Origin: Planktothrix sp. FACHB-1365
GTDB lineage: Bacteria; Cyanobacteriota; Cyanobacteriia; Cyanobacteriales; Microcoleaceae
DNA length: 64,000 bases
NCBI RefSeq assembly: GCF_014697575.1
Contig: NZ_JACJSC010000001.1
Coordinates: forward strand, 372,001-436,000
Direction of reading: 5' to 3'
The first letter of the stretch is position 1; every line of letters begins with the position of its first letter. The position numbers and the translations under genes are program-made. Below the pieces are notes generated by a model. The model was not told where the DNA came from, searched no databases, and saw only the letters and a list, made by a program, of their open reading frames with translations. Shown here in pieces: positions 26,433-35,390 of the stretch.

Positions 26433-26576
26433 TATTTAACCTCTCTGTTGAATAAAAAAATAACGAACATTAGCCTTTAATAATATTATGGCATAATTTA
26501 ACAAATAGGTAGGGTTAGTCAGATCACAATACTTGAATATTGCTTAGTGATATTGTTGATAATACCCCAAGATCTC

Positions 26577-26604
26577 GTAGGGGCGAGGCGCGCCTCGCCC
26601 CTAC
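26577..26604. repeat. Perfect 28-bp palindrome
   Basis: GTAGGGGCGAGGCG followed by its exact complement gives a GC-rich perfect palindrome within AT-rich DNA. A TACCCC...GGGTT extension lies outside. It belongs to the interspersed palindromes common in cyanobacteria and lies just upstream of a broken Uma2 gene. Confidence 0.85.
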
Positions 26605-26654
26605 AGGGTTATAATTGAATCAGACAGGTTAAAATTTGAACAAGGGAATTAATA

Positions 26655-26925
26655 ATGGTACAAATTAGTAACAAAACATTAAATTTAGAAGACTTTCTAA
26701 ATTTACCCGAAACCAAACCCGCAGATTTTACATTGTTTAAATTCGGGTTGCCAGATGGGTTGGTTAATTGTTCCAGAGGAAAAGTCCGTTTTTATTTATC
26801 CTTCAGGACAACAACCTATATTTTTAGATGAACTCGATGCTGTCATTCCAGTTCCTGAATTTATCTCTAATTTAACTTTAACCTTAAGGGATATCTTCAG
26901 TTGGTTAAAGGTGAATCTGAGTTAA
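26655..26925 (+). pseudogene. Uma2-family (DUF820) gene remnant with internal deletion
   Basis: The 5' part encodes MVQISNKTLNLEDFLNLPET and a further KPA, a typical Uma2 N-terminus. After about 30 codons the reading frame shifts. The continuing homologous sequence in the next frame encodes GWLIVPEEKSVFIYPSGQQP and later VPEFISNLTLTLRDIFSWLK, a typical Uma2 C-terminus. The central PD-(D/E)xK nuclease core, about 100 codons, is missing. It is a deletion derivative. Its end overlaps the stop codon of the AbiEii-like gene on the other strand. Confidence 0.75.
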
Positions 26926-27872
26926 ATAAACTCATCTTGATTTAAACATTCCCTAAACGTTCTTTCTGTGGGTTCTAACCCAAAATCAACCGCTAATAAA
27001 TCTAAACCGTCAATAATCGCAACAGGGTTATTAATCCTCAGAGATTGAAAACATTTATCTCTATAATTGGGTTTTTGTTGAAAATTTGCGATCGCTTCTT
27101 TTAAAGGTTCAATTACCGGATAAGCTGCTTCTGATTTTGCGATCGCTTGAGGAGGAATAGAAGCATTTAATCTTAATACGGCTAAATCAATTAAATCCCG
27201 TGATTCTACTGAACTATCAATCCATCGGTCAGCATTGGCTAATAATTTTTCGGCAAAACAATCAATTAAATTTAAGCAAGGAACAGACGACCATTGAGGA
27301 AAATCCGGTGCTTCTAGTTCAATTCTTCCCTCCATAATAATTTCAAATTTGATTAAAGTTCCTTCTATTAATAAAGGAAATCTAATTCCATACTGATTGG
27401 CTTGGATTTCTTGGGGAAATGTGATATTATTTTGAGTATTAAATAAAGCATTATATTTATTTTGACCCAGAGATTGCCTTAATAATCGATAACCCGAACC
27501 TGTGGAACAGAGAAAATCAATATCTTTACTGAGGCGATATTCTCCATAGTTTAAACAGATGAATGTTCCCCCACCAAAATAAGCGTGACAGTCTTGTAAG
27601 AAATTAGGATTGAGTTGATGGAGAACAGTAATAATTTTTTGATGAAAATCTTGTGTAAACATTTGATTGAACAACCAAGAACCATACTGTTGAGCCAGTT
27701 GTTGAATAAATTCGGCTTCCGTTGGATTAATTTCCCCAAAAATATCTCGATAATGCCATCCCCGTTCATACCGTTTTAGCATTTCCAATGGCGTTAAATT
27801 TTCAATTCCTATTCTTTGCCAACATAAACGCTCTAAAAAGGGCAATTGTTCAGGAATAGAACGCTGATTCAT
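26922..27872 (-). CDS. AbiEii/AbiGii-type nucleotidyltransferase
   Basis: The 316 residues contain the nucleotidyltransferase signature of the AbiEii toxin family: GGGT at 100-103 in YFGGGTFICL, then YRLSKDIDF with Asp117 and Asp119. A third acidic position is likely in LIKFEIIMEGRIEL. The family (R/K)DLxDL motif is present as ESRDLIDLAVL. AbiEii proteins are toxins of type IV abortive-infection systems, paired with an AbiEi antitoxin. Here no AbiEi-like gene is seen. Instead a Uma2-family gene lies 8 bp upstream on the same strand. Whether it is a toxin is not shown. Confidence 0.8.
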   Translation of the reverse strand: MNQRSIPEQLPFLERLCWQRIGIENLTPLEMLKRYERGWHYRDIFGEINPTEAEFIQQLAQQYGSWLFNQMFTQDFHQKIITVLHQLNPNFLQDCHAYFGGGTFICLNYGEYRLSKDIDFLCSTGSGYRLLRQSLGQNKYNALFNTQNNITFPQEIQANQYGIRFPLLIEGTLIKFEIIMEGRIELEAPDFPQWSSVPCLNLIDCFAEKLLANADRWIDSSVESRDLIDLAVLRLNASIPPQAIAKSEAAYPVIEPLKEAIANFQQKPNYRDKCFQSLRINNPVAIIDGLDLLAVDFGLEPTERTFRECLNQDEFI

Positions 27873-27880
27873 GATTATTT

Positions 27881-28450
27881 TTAATTAAAAAATAGTTCAA
27901 CTTGACAGCGAAATTCGGGTAAAAGCGGAGAGGATATTTCATCTGTTATTGATAAGGTTTCAGCTAAAGCTAACTGATGATTTTGACGACGATAAACTTG
28001 AACGTGCTGTTGATAGCGATCAACAATCCAATATTCCTGAACACCTTGAGTCGAATACAATTTTAACTTGGCTTGTTTATCTCGCCTTTCGTTTTCTTTT
28101 CCTGGAGATAATACTTCAACCACTAATTCAGGAGAACCTGTTAAATGTCCAGCACTATCTAATAAAGTCGCTAATTTTTCTCGACTGACCCAAACCACAT
28201 CAGGAATAACATTATCAGATTCAGTATAAATAATTCCAGGTGTCATTGCAGGTTCTCCTAAATTTGTGCGACGTGACCAAGCATTTAATTCTGCATAGAT
28301 ATTACCGCAAATCCGTTGATGATTCCAATCTGGCGCTCTAGTCACAAATAATTCTCCCGCAATAATTTCATAACGTTTCCACTCATCATTTGACAACAAC
28401 TCTAAATCGGCTGTCGTCCACTTCATTGATTCTGCCAGAGTTTGATTCAT
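27881..28450 (-). CDS. Uma2-family (DUF820) predicted endonuclease
   Basis: The 189-residue protein has the PD-(D/E)xK pattern of the family: NDEWKRYEIIAGELFVTRAP near the start, IPDVVWVS in the middle, then SPELVVEVLSPGKENERRD and KLKLYSTQGVQEYWIVD. The aspartate of IPDV and the ExK-like pair of the following strand could bind metal. Uma2 proteins are very numerous in cyanobacteria and mostly uncharacterised. It ends 8 bp before the AbiEii-like gene, so the two are probably translated from one mRNA. Confidence 0.88.
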   Translation of the reverse strand: MNQTLAESMKWTTADLELLSNDEWKRYEIIAGELFVTRAPDWNHQRICGNIYAELNAWSRRTNLGEPAMTPGIIYTESDNVIPDVVWVSREKLATLLDSAGHLTGSPELVVEVLSPGKENERRDKQAKLKLYSTQGVQEYWIVDRYQQHVQVYRRQNHQLALAETLSITDEISSPLLPEFRCQVELFFN

Positions 28451-28511
28451 GATAAAATGAGGGTAGAGTTCAATGTTATTTTATCATATTTTATTAAAGT
28501 TTGAATAATTT

Positions 28512-28994
28512 TCAAGGATTAATTAAAATCGCTTTGGGTTTACCTTCTTCAAATAAAGAAGCGGATAATAAAATCACTGGGTTATCGGTTTCATTTTCAC
28601 CATAATGTACCATTCCTCCCACTTCAACTAACGCATCCCCAACATTTAAACGGGTGGTTTGTCCGGCTTCTAACATTTCTTCTTTGCCATTAGAACGGGT
28701 AATTTTAGCTGAACCTTTAACAACCGTATAAGTCAAAGTTCCCGACTCTACCCGTTCAATTTGCATCCCCGGATGAATATGAACAGGTAACTTACTATTA
28801 GGAGGAATTGTATATTTAACTAATTCTAAGACGCGACCTTGTACTTCTGTGGGAGAACCACTGGCTAAGACTTCACGAGTCACTTTCTGAGTGTAAGCAT
28901 TAGTCGGGGTTTGCAGTTGTTGGCTTCTAACGATCGCAACACTACTTAAAAATGTCAGCGCAACCAGGGGGAGAAGTTTGTGAAATTTGAGCAT
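28512..28994 (-). CDS. Exported cupin-domain protein
   Basis: A hydrophobic signal peptide (LLPLVALTFLSSVAIVRS) precedes a small cupin barrel. Motif 1 is seen in PVHIHPGMQIERVESGTLTY and motif 2 in LNVGDALVEVGGMVHYGENE. Histidines in both could hold a metal ion. The 160-residue size fits single-domain periplasmic cupins. The ligand or reaction is unknown. It is divergent from leuC (181 bp). Confidence 0.8.
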   Translation of the reverse strand: MLKFHKLLPLVALTFLSSVAIVRSQQLQTPTNAYTQKVTREVLASGSPTEVQGRVLELVKYTIPPNSKLPVHIHPGMQIERVESGTLTYTVVKGSAKITRSNGKEEMLEAGQTTRLNVGDALVEVGGMVHYGENETDNPVILLSASLFEEGKPKAILINP

Positions 28995-29175
28995 TTTGAG
29001 ATAACGATAATAGAGGTTACAAACGGTGAATCTTGATCAGTGTATAAAAGTTATTATCAAAATTCGATTAAAAAAATCTGTTATTTTATCCTTTTTTAAG
29101 CATCGGTGTGCCATTAACTGCTAAAATAAATACCAGTATAAAGAGCGTTACAAACGCGGTTATTCTTGAGATTCT

Positions 29176-30579
29176 ATGAGCGAAAGAACACTATTTGATA
29201 AAGTATGGGAGTTGCATACCGTTGGAACTCTTCCTTCAGGACAGACTCAACTCTTCATTGGTCTGCACCTGATCCATGAAGTCACCAGTCCCCAAGCGTT
29301 TGCGATGTTACGCGATCGCAATCTGAGTGTACTGTATCCTCAACGCACCGTCGCTACAGTTGATCATATCGTTCCCACCGATAATCAAGCCCGTCCATTT
29401 ACGGATGTATTGGCGGAAGAAATGATACAGTCCTTAGAAAAAAGCTGCAAAGAACACAATATCCGCTTTTATAATATCGGGTCGGGAAATCAAGGCATTG
29501 TTCACGTCATCGCACCGGAACAGGGGTTAACTCAACCGGGGATGACCATTGCCTGTGGTGACTCTCACACCTCGACTCATGGGGCATTTGGGGCGATCGC
29601 CTTTGGCATCGGCACATCTCAAGTGCGGGACGTTCTGGCTTCTCAAACCCTGGCGTTAGGGAAATTGAAAGTGCGCCGGATTGAAGTTAATGGAGAACTA
29701 CCTTCGGGGGTTTATGCCAAGGATGTTGTGCTGCATATTATCCGTACATTAGGGGTGAAAGGCGGTGTGGGGTATGCCTATGAATTCGCTGGCAGCACCC
29801 TTGAGCAGATGTCCATGGAAGAACGGATGACGATCTGTAATATGGCGATTGAAGGCGGTGCCCGATGTGGCTATGTTAACCCGGATCAGGTCACTTACGA
29901 CTATTTGCAGGGTCGAGATTTTGTTCCTAAAGGGCAGGACTGGGAAAAGGCCGTTGCTTGGTGGAATAGTATCCGTAGTGACACGGATGCAGTTTATGAT
30001 GATGTGGTAAAATTTGATGCTGCGGATATTGCCCCGACCCTGACCTGGGGCATTACCCCAGGACAGGGAATGGCCGTTAACGAGTTGATTCCTGATTTAG
30101 AGCAGATTCCAGAAAGCGATCGGGATGTGGCCCAAGAAGCCTATCAATATATGGAATTTGCCCCTGGAACCCCCATCAAAGGGACAAAAGTTGACGTCTG
30201 TTTTATTGGCAGTTGTACCAATGGCCGCCTCAGTGACCTACGGGAAGCCGCGAAATTTGCCCAAGGTCGGAAAGTTGCCAATGGGGTGAAAGCCTTTGTG
30301 GTTCCCGGTTCTGAACGGGTGAAGCAACAAGCGGAAGCGGAAGGACTCGATAAAATCTTTGAAGCCGCAGGGTTTGAATGGCGCGAGGCGGGGTGTTCGA
30401 TGTGTTTGGCCATGAACCCCGATAAATTACAGGGAAATCAAGTCAGTGCATCCTCTTCTAACCGTAATTTTAAAGGCCGTCAGGGTTCGGCTAACGGACG
30501 GACATTGTTGATGAGTCCGGCGATGGTGGTGGCGGCAGCAGTTAACGGGGTGGTTACGGATGTACGCGAGTTGTTGTAA
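29176..30579 (+). CDS. leuC: 3-isopropylmalate dehydratase large subunit
   Basis: LeuC with LeuD isomerises 2- to 3-isopropylmalate in leucine synthesis. The 467 residues have the aconitase fold with the 4Fe-4S cysteines in FIGSCTNGR and [13 protein letters not shown]. Other motifs are [26 protein letters not shown] and [12 protein letters not shown]. Length is normal. leuD follows 62 bp later on the same strand, and a terminator lies after leuD, so leuCD form an operon. Confidence 0.98.
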   Translation: MSERTLFDKVWELHTVGTLPSGQTQLFIGLHLIHEVTSPQAFAMLRDRNLSVLYPQRTVATVDHIVPTDNQARPFTDVLAEEMIQSLEKSCKEHNIRFYNIGSGNQGIVHVIAPEQGLTQPGMTIACGDSHTSTHGAFGAIAFGIGTSQVRDVLASQTLALGKLKVRRIEVNGELPSGVYAKDVVLHIIRTLGVKGGVGYAYEFAGSTLEQMSMEERMTICNMAIEGGARCGYVNPDQVTYDYLQGRDFVPKGQDWEKAVAWWNSIRSDTDAVYDDVVKFDAADIAPTLTWGITPGQGMAVNELIPDLEQIPESDRDVAQEAYQYMEFAPGTPIKGTKVDVCFIGSCTNGRLSDLREAAKFAQGRKVANGVKAFVVPGSERVKQQAEAEGLDKIFEAAGFEWREAGCSMCLAMNPDKLQGNQVSASSSNRNFKGRQGSANGRTLLMSPAMVVAAAVNGVVTDVRELL

Positions 30580-30641
30580 CAGCTTTACCCTTTGGGTAAG
30601 AAGTGGGGCTAATTCTTAACACAAATTATGGAACATTAACC

Positions 30642-31235
30642 ATGAGCAAAATTCAAAGTCTTTCAGGAACAGGAATTCCTTTAGTGGGGAGTGATATTGA
30701 TACAGATCGCATTATTCCCGCTCGGTTTTTACGGTGTGTTACCTTTGATGGATTAGGGGAACAAGTCTTTGCTGATGACCGCCAACAAATGCAAGGTAAA
30801 CATCCCTTTGATTTACCCGAATATCAAGGAGCCAATGTATTAGTTGTTAATGCTAATTTTGGTTGTGGTTCTTCACGGGAACACGCGCCTCAAGCGATCG
30901 CAAAATGGGGAATTCAAGCGATTATTGGTGAAAGTTTTGCGGAAATTTTCTTCGGTAATTGTGTAGCTATTGGGATTCCTTGTGTAACGGCAGAACCGGA
31001 GGCGGTCAAAGCATTTCAAGAAGCATTAAAAGCCAATCCCCAAGCAACTGTAACGGTTGATTTAGAGGCAATGAAAGCTTATTGTGGAGATTTAACGATT
31101 GATGTGCAAATGAATGCAGGTTCTCGTCAATCGTTTGTAACAGGACTGTGGGATAGTTGCGGACAATTAATTGCTAATGTTGATCAAATCCGAGCAACAG
31201 CTACAAAATTACCTTATCTGCATTGGGCAAGTTAA
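30642..31235 (+). CDS. leuD: 3-isopropylmalate dehydratase small subunit
   Basis: From the ATG at 30642 the protein has 197 residues. It begins [20 protein letters not shown], with [10 protein letters not shown] next, the expected LeuD N-terminus. The upstream in-frame ATG at 30603 would add an unrelated segment. The swivel-domain motifs [19 protein letters not shown] and [17 protein letters not shown] are intact. It pairs with LeuC. A terminator follows directly. Confidence 0.96.
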   Translation: MSKIQSLSGTGIPLVGSDIDTDRIIPARFLRCVTFDGLGEQVFADDRQQMQGKHPFDLPEYQGANVLVVNANFGCGSSREHAPQAIAKWGIQAIIGESFAEIFFGNCVAIGIPCVTAEPEAVKAFQEALKANPQATVTVDLEAMKAYCGDLTIDVQMNAGSRQSFVTGLWDSCGQLIANVDQIRATATKLPYLHWAS

Positions 31236-31241
31236 AGCTTG

Positions 31242-31290
31242 AAAATAGCAAGGAGGCGTTGATCAAGCTTCCTTGCTATTTTTATTTAAA
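31242..31290 (+). terminator. Rho-independent terminator of leuCD
   Basis: AAAATAGCAAGGA (31242-31254) and TCCTTGCTATTTT (31270-31282) form a perfect 13-bp stem with a 15-base loop, followed by TTATTT. It lies seven bases after the leuD stop codon. Confidence 0.88.
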
Positions 31291-31366
31291 AAAAATATAC
31301 GGGTGCAATTATAATTTTAAGCCAATAGAATTCACTAGAAAAATTCAGTTTAACTTCAGGAATAGT

Positions 31367-32401
31367 ATGCTCCAGACCCCCAAATTTTTAACAAACATCT
31401 TACTAGGAATCATCACTTTAGCGATTATTGTTAGTTGTCGCTCCTTTAATCAAGAAGAATTAACATCTCCTCCCTCAGATTCCCATAGTCAATTTAAAGT
31501 CGCTGGTATTTTTACTGGTTCTATTAATGATGGCAGTTGGAGTCAAGCGAATTATGAAGGATTAAAATTAATTGAAAAACAATATAATGCTGAAATTAGT
31601 TACACAGACAATGTATCAGAAACGGACAGTGAAACCTTGATTCGTCGCTATGCTGAACAGGGATATGATTTAATTATTGGTCATGGAGGTGGTTATATTC
31701 AAGTGATGGAAAAAGTCGCTCAAGATTTTCCAGAGACAAAATTCGCTTTAGTCACCACCTATCCAGGGAATAATAAAAACTTAGGTGCTGTTGCTTTTCG
31801 TTCTGGGGAAGTTGGTTATCTGACGGGAGCATTATCCGCGATGAAAACCAAAACAAATAAAGTAGGTTATATGGTGGGAGATGATTACCCTGTTTATCGA
31901 GAAGAAGAAGCATTATTTAGACGAGGTGCAACCGAAACTAAACCCAATATAGAAGTTTATACTGAGTTCTTAAAAACTTGGACAAATGCAGAGAAAGGCA
32001 AAAAAGTTGTTGAAGATTGGTTAGAAAAAAACGTTGATATTGTTGCCATTAATGCCGATGAAGCTGGAATTCCAGGTTTAAAATTAGCGAGTGAGAAACC
32101 CGGCGTTTATGGCATTGGTTGGACAAAAGATCAATATAATTTAGTTCCCGGTAAAATTTTAACCAGTGTTTTACAAAATATTCCTGAATTAGTCTTAAAA
32201 ATTGCAACATTAGTTCAGCAAGGACGCTGGGAAGGCAAACAATATAAATATGGGTTACGCGAACAAATCTATGATTTTGCACCCTTTAGAGGCACATTAA
32301 CGGCGGAAGAAGAGGCGAAATTTAATCAGGTTAAAGAACAAGTAGTAACTGGAAAAATTGATATTACCCCTTCAGAGCTAACAACAGATTACAATAAATA
32401 A
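31367..32401 (+). CDS. BMP-family substrate-binding lipoprotein
   Basis: From this ATG the protein has 344 residues with a lipoprotein signal (FLTNILLGIITLAIIVSC, lipidated Cys24). A longer frame from 31223 would overlap the leuD end and bury the signal, so it is rejected. The mature part follows the Med/PnrA-like BMP family (PF02608): FKVAGIFTGSINDGSWSQAN, ETLIRRYAEQGYDLIIGHGGG, NLGAVAFRSGEVGYLTGALSA. Known BMP proteins bind nucleosides or purines. No ABC permease or ATPase gene is adjacent; a sensor kinase gene follows 32 bp later. Confidence 0.88.
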   Translation: MLQTPKFLTNILLGIITLAIIVSCRSFNQEELTSPPSDSHSQFKVAGIFTGSINDGSWSQANYEGLKLIEKQYNAEISYTDNVSETDSETLIRRYAEQGYDLIIGHGGGYIQVMEKVAQDFPETKFALVTTYPGNNKNLGAVAFRSGEVGYLTGALSAMKTKTNKVGYMVGDDYPVYREEEALFRRGATETKPNIEVYTEFLKTWTNAEKGKKVVEDWLEKNVDIVAINADEAGIPGLKLASEKPGVYGIGWTKDQYNLVPGKILTSVLQNIPELVLKIATLVQQGRWEGKQYKYGLREQIYDFAPFRGTLTAEEEAKFNQVKEQVVTGKIDITPSELTTDYNK

Positions 32402-32433
32402 AAATCGATCAGTTCCCTGTTATTGGACGAATC

Positions 32434-35220
32434 ATGACTCAAGCGGAGAAATATCATCTTTTATCTAGGCTTCGGGGTTCTCTTTCGTCTCGCAACCCTC
32501 GATTTTCTTCCCTTGCCAAACAACTCCGTAGTAGTTTACTCTTTGTGGGATTACTGAGTGTTTTAACCAGTGGCGGATTGTTAACTTATCTCAGTTATCA
32601 GGCTCAGATGAAACAGTTACAAGCACTCCAAAAAGAGCGATCGCAAGTGATTGCCTATCAAATTAATAACTATTTAGATGATTTACAGCGAAAATTAAGT
32701 TATTTAGCACGGGTTAAAGGATTAACAAATTTACCTACAAATGTTCAAAAAAACCTCATAGAAGGATTAGTTCGCCATAATGAAGCTTATCACCTTGTTG
32801 CGATTTTAAATCGTCAAGGAGAGGTGAGTACATCACTGGTTTCGGATGATCAAAGTTTTAGAAATAATTACACAGATTCCCCCTTATTTATTCGCTCATT
32901 TAAACAACAAGAAGATTATGTAGGAACTATTGAGTTTGATCTTCATGATCGTAAATATAAAATGATCATGTCTGTTCCCATTCGCAATAATTTAGATCAA
33001 ATTGATGGCGTTTTATTTGCTGAAATCGATTTAAGTTTTCTCAGCTTTGTTTTATCACAGACTCAAGTGGGAAAGACAGGATATGTTTATATTGTAGATG
33101 AACGAAATCAAGTTTTTTTTACTCCCAAAAATAAACCTAAAAATTTTCAAGTACAAAATTTAAGAAATTCTAAAATTATTGATTCAATTCAAAAAGCTTT
33201 AGATAATCAAAAACTAACTCTTAATCGTTATTTGGGATTAAAGAATGTAGAAGTTTTAGGGGCGACATCAGTAATTCCTAGTGTTAATTGGTTTTTAGTT
33301 GTTGAACTTCCAATTACAGAAGCTTATTCTCCCATGTTTCAGATGATTTTTGCTATGGGAGGAACAATTATTTTAATTACAGGTTTTGCCATTGGTATGG
33401 GTATATTTCACAGTCGGCAAATTATTTTACTCTTAAAAAAATTAACTAAAGCTGCATTACAAATTAGTCAAGGAAATTTGAAAACTCAAGTTGAGGTGCA
33501 GTGTTCTAATGAATTAGGGGTATTAGCCACAAGCTTTAATCAAATGACGACTCAAATCGATGAGTTATTTGCAGCCATTGAAAAGGAACGAAATTTTATT
33601 GCCGCAATTTTAGATATTGCAGGCGCGTTAGTGGTTTTACTAGATGCTAAAGGTCGAATTGTCCGCTTTAACCGAGCCTTTGAACAAACAACCAAATACA
33701 CGTTTGATGAAATTAGAAATCGCTATGTTTGGGAAGTCTTTTTAGACCCTGATGAAGCCCCAAAATTCAAAGCAAATTTTACTTTTTTACTCATTGATCA
33801 ATTTCCTAAATATTACGAAGCTTGTTGGATAACAAAACATGGAGAACAACGAATTATTAGTTGGTCAGATACTATTTTACTTAATGAAGCTAAAGAAATT
33901 GACTATATTGTTAGCGTGGGTGTCGATGTAACAGAACAGCGAAATGCAGAACAAGCGTTGCGGAATAGCGAAAAACGGTATGCAACATTAGCTGAAGTTT
34001 CTCCGGTGGGAATTTTCCATACAGACAATGAAGGAAACTGTCTTTATGTCAATCAACAATGGACTGAAATTGCAGGATTAACCGCAGAAGAAGCGATGGG
34101 AAAAGGTTGGTCACGGGCTATTTATTCCGAAGATAGAATCGAAGTGTTTCAAGACTGGGAAAACTGTGCTAAAAATCAAGTGCAATTTGGAACTGAATAC
34201 CGCATACAACGTCCTGATGGTAAAATTACTTGGGTTTATGGTCAAGCGGCTGCTGAGATAAATTCTGATGGAGAAATTATTGGTTATGTGGGAACAATTA
34301 CAGATATTACGGATCGCAAGCAAGCAGAAGAAGCGATACAAAAAGCTAAAGAAGAAGCTGAAATTGCATTAACTAATTTTCGCCAAGCTCAAAGTCAATT
34401 AATTCAAGCTGAAAAAATGTCCAGTTTAGGTCAACTGGTAGCGGGGGTTGCTCATGAAATTAATAATCCGGTTAACTTTATTTATGGTAACTTAACCCAT
34501 GCTCAAGAATACACAGATACACTATTGAGTTTGATTAAACTTTACCAAGATCATTATCCTAATCCTTCCCCAGAAATTATTGATTTTTCTGAAGAATGGG
34601 ATATTAATTTTTTAATTGAAGATATACATAATATTCTAAAATCTATGAAAATGGGGGCTAACCGAATCCGAGAAATTGTTCTTTCACTTCGTAATTTTTC
34701 TCGGTTAGATGAAGCTGAAATGAAAGCGGTTGATATCCATGAAGGTATTGATAATACTTTGTTGATTTTGCATAATCGCTTAAAAGATAACTCTCAACGT
34801 CAAGCCATTCAAGTGATTAAAAAATATGGTCGTATTCCTTTAGTGGAATGTTATGCAGGACAATTAAATCAAGTGTTTATGAATTTAATTTCTAATGCGA
34901 TTGATGCTTTAGAAAGTAGTAGTCATTCCTTTACCCAACAACAGCAAAATCCTCATCAAATTACAATTCAAACGGAACTGTTTGATCCGCAATGGATTAG
35001 AATCAAAATTGCTGATAATGGTATAGGAATGCCAGAAACTGTTAAATCTAACTTATTTAATCCTTTCTTTACAACAAAACCAGTTGGAAAAGGAACCGGG
35101 TTAGGATTATCGATTAGTTATCAAATTATTGTAGAAAGACACAAAGGTTCAATTCAATGTCATTCTGAACTCGGTCAAGGAACAGAATTTATCATTGAAA
35201 TTCCCCTACATCAACCTTAA
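32434..35220 (+). CDS. Membrane histidine kinase with Cache, HAMP and two PAS domains
   Basis: The 928 residues show a first membrane helix (about 28-52), a periplasmic dCache-type sensor domain to about 300, a second helix (about 305-327) and a HAMP linker. Two PAS domains follow (about 390-510 and 515-640), then the kinase core. The HisKA His674 lies in VAHEINNPVNFIYG, and N, G1 and G2 boxes follow (NLISNAIDAL, DNGIGMP, GKGTGLGLS). No receiver domain. It follows the BMP lipoprotein gene closely, so it may sense the same ligand. A hairpin-repeat array begins right after its stop codon. Confidence 0.94.
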   Translation: MTQAEKYHLLSRLRGSLSSRNPRFSSLAKQLRSSLLFVGLLSVLTSGGLLTYLSYQAQMKQLQALQKERSQVIAYQINNYLDDLQRKLSYLARVKGLTNLPTNVQKNLIEGLVRHNEAYHLVAILNRQGEVSTSLVSDDQSFRNNYTDSPLFIRSFKQQEDYVGTIEFDLHDRKYKMIMSVPIRNNLDQIDGVLFAEIDLSFLSFVLSQTQVGKTGYVYIVDERNQVFFTPKNKPKNFQVQNLRNSKIIDSIQKALDNQKLTLNRYLGLKNVEVLGATSVIPSVNWFLVVELPITEAYSPMFQMIFAMGGTIILITGFAIGMGIFHSRQIILLLKKLTKAALQISQGNLKTQVEVQCSNELGVLATSFNQMTTQIDELFAAIEKERNFIAAILDIAGALVVLLDAKGRIVRFNRAFEQTTKYTFDEIRNRYVWEVFLDPDEAPKFKANFTFLLIDQFPKYYEACWITKHGEQRIISWSDTILLNEAKEIDYIVSVGVDVTEQRNAEQALRNSEKRYATLAEVSPVGIFHTDNEGNCLYVNQQWTEIAGLTAEEAMGKGWSRAIYSEDRIEVFQDWENCAKNQVQFGTEYRIQRPDGKITWVYGQAAAEINSDGEIIGYVGTITDITDRKQAEEAIQKAKEEAEIALTNFRQAQSQLIQAEKMSSLGQLVAGVAHEINNPVNFIYGNLTHAQEYTDTLLSLIKLYQDHYPNPSPEIIDFSEEWDINFLIEDIHNILKSMKMGANRIREIVLSLRNFSRLDEAEMKAVDIHEGIDNTLLILHNRLKDNSQRQAIQVIKKYGRIPLVECYAGQLNQVFMNLISNAIDALESSSHSFTQQQQNPHQITIQTELFDPQWIRIKIADNGIGMPETVKSNLFNPFFTTKPVGKGTGLGLSISYQIIVERHKGSIQCHSELGQGTEFIIEIPLHQP

Positions 35221-35390
35221 AGTAGTAAGCCCTTCAGGGCTTTCTGAAAAGTAGTAAGCCCTTCAGGGCTTTCTGAGGCGTGAACGCCTCACTACAAGTA
35301 GTAAGCCCTTCAGGGCTTTCTGAGGCGTGAACGCCTCACTACAAGTAGTAAGCCCTTCAGGGCTTTCTGAGGCGTGAACGCCTCACTACT
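35221..35390. repeat. Tandem hairpin-repeat array, 47-bp period
   Basis: Four copies of AGTAGTAAGCCCTTCAGGGC begin at 35221, 35250, 35297 and 35344. The first unit is truncated (29 bp). The others have a 47-bp period and carry a second hairpin TGAGGCG-TGAA-CGCCTCA. The array fills the whole gap between the stop codons of the kinase gene and uvrC. Confidence 0.93.

Noticed and set aside
26655-26800. Short intact gene at 26655
   Set aside because: The frame ends after about 60 codons with non-family sequence; the homologous C-terminus lies in another frame, so it is a pseudogene.
31223-31366. Longer N-terminus of the BMP lipoprotein
   Set aside because: It would overlap leuD, run through the leuCD terminator and move the lipoprotein signal 48 residues inward.
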